A stretch of DNA of 64,000 nt from Solwaraspora sp. WMMD406 (lineage in GTDB: Bacteria; Actinomycetota; Actinomycetes; Mycobacteriales; Micromonosporaceae), in the NCBI RefSeq assembly GCF_029626025.1, contig NZ_JARUBF010000001.1, positions 62,001 to 126,000 on the forward strand, read 5' to 3'. Made by a program: the position numbers and the translations under genes. The notes below the pieces were generated by a model. The model made no database searches, was not told the origin of the DNA, and worked only from the letters and a program-made list of their open reading frames with translations. Of the stretch, positions 59,619-64,000 are shown one piece after another (the stretch's first letter is position 1; each line of letters starts with the position of its first letter).

Positions 59619-62026
59619 CAGCCCGCGCTCCCCACCGTGGATTCCTCCGGCTCGCTGTCGGCGGCGGCGGCCTCGGCGACCCGTTCCAGCACGGTCACCT
59701 CCGCCGACCTGACCACCACCTGGTACCCGCCCGTCGAGAGCAACACGTCGATGATCTGTCCGGTCCACCCGGCGGCGAGGCCGGAGCGCAGTCGTCCCGC
59801 CGCTTCCTGCCCGCCGGTGACGTATACGAAGTCCGGACCGCTCGCGCCGTCCGGGCCGACCTGGTTCAGAAGGCAGTCACGGAGCTGGCCACGGCAGCCG
59901 GGCAGGGGCACCGGCTCGGGGTCGAGCCGGGCGAAACCGCCCAGCGGCAGTGGCCCGACCGCCTCCACCGTACCGATGCGCGCGCCGTCGGGAGCTGACG
60001 CGATCAGCGCCCGCGCCTGTGCCACCTGCTCGGCGGACACCCGCTCGAACGACACGTTCAGCCCACGGGTCAGGGTCAGCATCGCGAAGGTCACCATCAG
60101 CGTCGCCAGCACGGCACCGAACCGCAGCGCGCCCGCGACCATCGGTGCCCGGCGGTACGGCAGTGGTCGTAGAACGGCCTGCCCGACCCGGGCCAAGCCG
60201 ACGGCGGCCAGCGGCGCGAGGAACGGACTGGCGTACAGGGCGCAGCGGATGATCACCTCTCCCCCGTACGACTGCACCAACAGCAGCCCTGCCGGGGTCG
60301 CGGCGAGACCGGCCGCCAGCGTGGCGATCCGGCGACGGCGGATCAGCCACCAGCCCACCACGCCGCCGAGCCCGAGCAGTCCGGTCCAGGCGATCCGGGT
60401 GAACTGCATCTGTTGATAAAGCGGGTCCCCCACGATGCGCTCACCGACCCCGCTGGACACCGTCGAGCCGAGCCGACCGAGGTCGCCGAGCAGGTCCGCC
60501 AGGTGCCCGGTCCAGAAGCCGGTGGCCCCGTACGAGAACCAACCGACGAACATCGCCGCCGCGCTCAGCCACAGGGTCCGCATCCGGGTGCCGCCGGCCA
60601 GGACGAACCACAGCAACGCGACGACCAGGGTGATCGGGGTCAGCTGATGGGTGACCACCAGCGCCGCGACGACCAGCGTGAGCGCGATCTCCAGCCAGAC
60701 CATCCGGGTTCCGCTGAGCCGGTCCCCGGCTGGCCCCGGTCGGCCCGGGATCCGGTGCACCGCCCGCAGCCAGGACAGCCACCGCCGGCCGGGCAACGCC
60801 GGCACGTCGGCCGCGTCGAACGCCCACAGCAGCACCGCGAGCACTCCGGTGTAAAGGACGAACCCGGTGGCCTGGGCCGAAAAATAGTCCTGCTGGTACC
60901 AGTTGAAGGCAAGGTAGAGCACCACCCCGAGCCAGGCCAGTCGGGCACTGCCGGTCACCAGTCGCCCGATCAGCCACAGGGCCGGCAACGCCAGCACGGT
61001 GAAGGCGACCGGCGCGACCAGGGTGAACGCGCTGGCATCAGGCAGGCCGGCGACCGCGACCAGGTGCGCCGAGCCGGCGAGGAAGCCCGGCCAGCTGAAC
61101 CGGGCGTCGGCACCAGTGGCCAGTTCGCCGGTACGGCTGACGAAGTCGATGAAGCCGACGTGGACCCAGACGGTGCTGTAGCCGGCCGCCCCGTCCGCGA
61201 CACCGACCAACAGGTAGCCGCAGACCGCCGTGGCGACGCAGGTCACGGCGAGCAGGACATGGTCGACAACAGGTCGCAGCAACGCCCAGCCGAGTACGCC
61301 GGCGAGTACGCCGAGCGCCAACCAGTAGCTGGTCGGGGCGACCGCGATCAGCCCCAGCGCGCCGGCGTTCGCCGCGTCGAGCTGCCGGGTCGCCCACCAC
61401 CACAGGATCAGTGCGACGCCGACCGCAGCGAAACCGGCCCAACGCCCAGCCTGTCCGGCGCGGCCGGCCGCCTGCTCCGGCGGGTCCGGCTCGTCGGCCA
61501 CCGGGGCGGCGGCCTGGTCGGCGGGCTCGCTCCGTTGGATGGCCGCGACCGCAGCCGGGGTGGCCAGTAGTCCGATCGCGGCGATGGCCGTCACCACGGT
61601 GAACGGGTCCCACACTCCGAGCACCGCCGTCACCGCGACCGCGAGCAGGGGTGCCGAGATCGACAGGCAGATGGCGAGGACCACGGTGACCAGCCGGTGC
61701 GGCAGCCGCAGCGCGTAGCCGAGCGGCACCCCGGGCACGGTGACGAGGAAGGCAACGGTGGCGAGCAGGCGGCCAGGCACCGGCAGGTCCAGCAGGGTCA
61801 CGGTCGGCACCACGACCGCGAGAACGCCGGCCACCGCGACCGCGACCAAGTCGTACGCCCGTGGGTCGGACCGTCGCGGCGCGGCCGTGGTCCGTCGGCC
61901 GTCCCCGGCCACTGTCCCGTCGACCCCGGCCACTGTCCCGTCGACCCCGGCCACTGTCCCGTCGACCCCGGGCGCCGTCCGTTGGCCGTGGCCGCTCCCC
62001 GTCACGTCGATCTCGGCGCCGGTCAT
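59618..62026 (-). CDS. Large polytopic membrane protein, probable polysaccharide assembly or GT-C-like enzyme
   Basis: 802 aa from the ATG at 62026 (ATGA overlap with the glycosyltransferase stop). The N-terminal about 45 residues contain three VDGTVAG heptad repeats. Then roughly a dozen or more membrane helices (for example YDLVAVAVAGVLAVVVPTVT, LVTVVLAICLSISAPLLAVA, VHVGFIDFVSRTGELATGAD as an outer loop) and a C-terminal soluble domain (about 660-800). The shape is that of GT-C glycosyltransferases or polymer-assembly proteins, but I cannot name a family. It is flanked by a GT2 enzyme and GH16. Confidence 0.7.
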   Translation of the reverse strand: MTGAEIDVTGSGHGQRTAPGVDGTVAGVDGTVAGVDGTVAGDGRRTTAAPRRSDPRAYDLVAVAVAGVLAVVVPTVTLLDLPVPGRLLATVAFLVTVPGVPLGYALRLPHRLVTVVLAICLSISAPLLAVAVTAVLGVWDPFTVVTAIAAIGLLATPAAVAAIQRSEPADQAAAPVADEPDPPEQAAGRAGQAGRWAGFAAVGVALILWWWATRQLDAANAGALGLIAVAPTSYWLALGVLAGVLGWALLRPVVDHVLLAVTCVATAVCGYLLVGVADGAAGYSTVWVHVGFIDFVSRTGELATGADARFSWPGFLAGSAHLVAVAGLPDASAFTLVAPVAFTVLALPALWLIGRLVTGSARLAWLGVVLYLAFNWYQQDYFSAQATGFVLYTGVLAVLLWAFDAADVPALPGRRWLSWLRAVHRIPGRPGPAGDRLSGTRMVWLEIALTLVVAALVVTHQLTPITLVVALLWFVLAGGTRMRTLWLSAAAMFVGWFSYGATGFWTGHLADLLGDLGRLGSTVSSGVGERIVGDPLYQQMQFTRIAWTGLLGLGGVVGWWLIRRRRIATLAAGLAATPAGLLLVQSYGGEVIIRCALYASPFLAPLAAVGLARVGQAVLRPLPYRRAPMVAGALRFGAVLATLMVTFAMLTLTRGLNVSFERVSAEQVAQARALIASAPDGARIGTVEAVGPLPLGGFARLDPEPVPLPGCRGQLRDCLLNQVGPDGASGPDFVYVTGGQEAAGRLRSGLAAGWTGQIIDVLLSTGGYQVVVRSAEVTVLERVAEAAAADSEPEESTVGSAG
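61904..61969 (-). repeat. 21-bp tandem repeat, three units, in frame
   Basis: CCGGCCACTGTCCCGTCGAC units encode VDGTVAG three times near the N-terminus of the polytopic membrane protein. Confidence 0.85.
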
Positions 62027-64000
62027 CGCCGCCACCGCGCGCGGACGCGTCCCCACAGCAGCAGCCACGGACCGGCCAGGTAGCCGGCGAACTCCGCGCA
62101 GCTCAACGCCAGCGGGAAATCGGGCGATCGGCCGGCGTACTTGGGTGACTGGGGATCGACGACCACCCGCAGCGCCTTGGGCGAGGAGCGCATGATCCGC
62201 AGCGCCGCCGACCAGCCCGAGACGAGCTGCTTGAAGGCCACCGCGGTGAATCCGCTGCCGTAGCCGAACAGCTGGCGGCGCAGTGCCGGGCGGCTGTCCC
62301 GGTGGAAGTGGCGCACCAGTGCGCTCGGCACGTACAGGATGGCGTGCCCGGCGGTGAGCACGGCCCGGAACATGTCGAGGTCCTCGCCGCCGCGCGTCGG
62401 GCTGCCCGCGCCCAGAGCCGGATCGAAGCCGGCCAGTTCTCGCAGTACCTCGGCCCGGAACGCCATGTTGTTACCGGATCCGTAGTTGCCGGCCACGTAC
62501 GGGAACAACGGGCCCCGGTCCCCGATCTGGGCCGCATGGGCCAGCCGTGGCGGGACGGGCCGTACCGACCACACCTTGGCCAGATAACCCTTGTCGAACG
62601 CGCCGTACTCTTCAAACAGCCGCTCCCAGCGGGTGTCCAGGCGGGCCGGGGTCACCAGACCGGTCACGCAACCAACGGCGGGGTCCACGGCGAACCCGCG
62701 GATCGCCTCGGCCAGCCAGTGCACGTCCGGCAGCGCGTCGTCGTCGGTGAAGGCCACGATGTCACCACTCGCCGCCGCGAGACCGGCGTTGCGGGCCCTG
62801 GACAGCCCACGCCGGGGCTGCGCGACGATCCGCACCCGGGGATCGTCCACATCTGCCAGGCGGTGCCGGACCCGGTCGCTGACCGGATCGTTGTCGACGA
62901 CGATGAGTTCCAGGTCGCGGTACGTCTGGGCGAGGATCGCGGCGACCGCCGCCGGCAGCCGCGCCTCGGTGCCCAACGTGCACAGCACGACAGATACCAG
63001 CGGCTGGCCGCTCGCCACGGCGTGCTCATCGGAGGCCGCCGGTGCGCTGGCACGCGCCAACCGCAGCAGCTCGTCCGGGGTCGCCGCGGACGGTACCGGC
63101 ACGCCCGCCCGGTCCAGATGCACCCGTAGCGCCGGCCCGAGCCCGCGCTCGACCGCGCGTTCCAGCACCGCCGGACCGTTGGCCGTGACCCGCGGCGGTA
63201 GAACGACCCGACCGACCGGAAGACCACGGAAGCGGATCAGGACGCTCGCGGCCGCCGCCGGTACGGCGAGGTCGCGCCCGGCGGTGCCAGCCAGTTCCAC
63301 CTCCACCACCGCCATCGGACGGTCCTCGGGGTGCGCGGCCGTCGCGGCCCGTTTCCGGTTGGCGCGCAGGCCCACCAGGTATCCGCCGGCCGTGGCGAAC
63401 AGACCGAGCACCGTCATCGTGGCGCGGGCCGGTCCGGCCAGGTCGCCCCGCACCACCGCCACGAAGTGCCGAGCCACCGCGGCCGGCAGTGTTCGCAGTG
63501 CGTAGCGCCGCTCCGCCGACAGCGACGAAGTCCGGCCGACCGCGGCCGACAGCACCGCCTTGGACCGGCCCTCGTGGTGGCATCGGGACAGGAAGTAGCC
63601 GACCGTGGCCCGGGTCGCCGGGACGCGGTGGTCCACCGTCGGCTCGTCGAACCGCACGACGGCGGCCGGGCCGTAGGCCCGGCCCACCCGGATTCCCAGC
63701 TCCGTCTCCTCGCACCCGCTGGGTACGGCGGCCACCCGGCCGAGTCGGACGGAGAAGTCCCCCACCTGGTTCAGGGCATCGCGGCGGATCGCCATGTTCG
63801 CGCCGATCGGATTGCGTACCGGGGTGCCGGCCGCGCCGATTCCCCGGTAGTCGCAGCCCACCACCCAGCCGTACTCGTCGGGGAACCAGCGGGGGGCGCG
63901 GCCGTCGGCCCAGTCGGGGCGTACCGCGCCGCCCGCCATCATCACGGTCGGGTCGGTGAAGATCCGGCGCCAGGCGGCGAGCCATCCAGGGCCTGGTACG
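62023..64000 (-). CDS. Two-domain family 2 glycosyltransferase, N-terminus outside the window
   Basis: At least 658 aa; the frame is open through the window edge, so the start is not visible. First GT2 domain (partial): GWLAAWRRIFTDPTVMMAGG, ANMAIRRDALNQVGDF and GCEETELGIRV, a GT-A acceptor region. A central segment includes a hydrophobic stretch (TMTVLGLFATAGGYLVGL). Second GT2 domain (about residues 325-560 of the visible part): PLVSVVLCTLGTEARLP, LELIVVDNDPVSD, RNAGLAAASGDIVAFTDDDA with the DDD metal site, and RGGEDLDMFR. Two GT domains in one chain suggest synthesis of an alternating polymer or two successive additions. It is coupled to the large membrane protein gene. Confidence 0.88.
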   Translation of the reverse strand, partial: VPGPGWLAAWRRIFTDPTVMMAGGAVRPDWADGRAPRWFPDEYGWVVGCDYRGIGAAGTPVRNPIGANMAIRRDALNQVGDFSVRLGRVAAVPSGCEETELGIRVGRAYGPAAVVRFDEPTVDHRVPATRATVGYFLSRCHHEGRSKAVLSAAVGRTSSLSAERRYALRTLPAAVARHFVAVVRGDLAGPARATMTVLGLFATAGGYLVGLRANRKRAATAAHPEDRPMAVVEVELAGTAGRDLAVPAAAASVLIRFRGLPVGRVVLPPRVTANGPAVLERAVERGLGPALRVHLDRAGVPVPSAATPDELLRLARASAPAASDEHAVASGQPLVSVVLCTLGTEARLPAAVAAILAQTYRDLELIVVDNDPVSDRVRHRLADVDDPRVRIVAQPRRGLSRARNAGLAAASGDIVAFTDDDALPDVHWLAEAIRGFAVDPAVGCVTGLVTPARLDTRWERLFEEYGAFDKGYLAKVWSVRPVPPRLAHAAQIGDRGPLFPYVAGNYGSGNNMAFRAEVLRELAGFDPALGAGSPTRGGEDLDMFRAVLTAGHAILYVPSALVRHFHRDSRPALRRQLFGYGSGFTAVAFKQLVSGWSAALRIMRSSPKALRVVVDPQSPKYAGRSPDFPLALSCAEFAGYLAGPWLLLWGRVRARWRR

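Overview
The window is high-GC, codon-biased actinomycete DNA, most likely from a Micromonosporaceae-type soil organism (inference from GC content, GTG starts, CBM2 and GH43 secreted enzymes, LacI-controlled sugar operons and DtxR-type iron boxes). Most real genes from 21 kb rightwards lie on the minus strand in tightly overlapping operons.

Left part (1-9.2 kb): decayed accessory DNA mixed with secreted enzymes. A partial NB-ARC ATPase gene and a replication-relaxation type winged-helix gene both look frameshifted. A PaaX-like regulator follows, then two CBM2-bearing secreted proteins (an SGNH-like hydrolase and a histidine-rich protein of unknown activity), a membrane protein with an SH3-like domain, a frameshifted stub of a molybdopterin oxidoreductase, and a cysteine-rich protein of unknown function.

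Integrated element (9.2-20.3 kb): a perfect 59-bp direct repeat containing the 3' part of a tRNA-Arg(ACG) gene sits at 9210 and 20233 and bounds about 11 kb. Inside are a truncated tyrosine recombinase, an Mrr-like PD-(D/E)XK nuclease convergent with a 1768-aa TPR-CHAT protease, two coupled genes of unknown function, a pyridoxamine-phosphate-oxidase-fold protein and an intact ISAs1-type insertion sequence. The nuclease plus CHAT protease pair is a candidate defence module.

Arabinan locus (21-32.3 kb): three secreted GH43 enzymes, a GH51 arabinofuranosidase, a sugar ABC importer (two permeases and a lipoprotein, no ATPase) and a divergent LacI regulator. Two of the GH43 genes share a 577-bp stretch that looks identical and covers the ribosome-binding site, signal peptide and ricin-type lectin domain.

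Siderophore locus (32.5-58.3 kb): dhbA/dhbC/dhbE/dhbB homologues, an EntF-like C-A-T-TE synthetase whose A domain reads as serine-specific, a Fes-type esterase and an overlapping M20 amidohydrolase predict an enterobactin-like catecholate with its own breakdown enzymes. A glycosyltransferase, an acyltransferase and an A-T-TE enzyme lie alongside. Beyond a GntR regulator is a seven-gene operon headed by an iron box. It encodes a WxL beta-propeller surface protein, a DUF916 protein, a siderophore-binding lipoprotein, an LPxTG protein, a membrane-anchored protein and two FecCD permeases, which look like a cell-wall relay for ferric catecholates. No FepC-type ATPase, exporter, MbtH protein or phosphopantetheinyl transferase is present in the window.

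Right end (58.4-64 kb): a coupled four-gene surface-polysaccharide operon (two-domain GT2, large membrane protein, small membrane protein, GH16), cut by the window edge.
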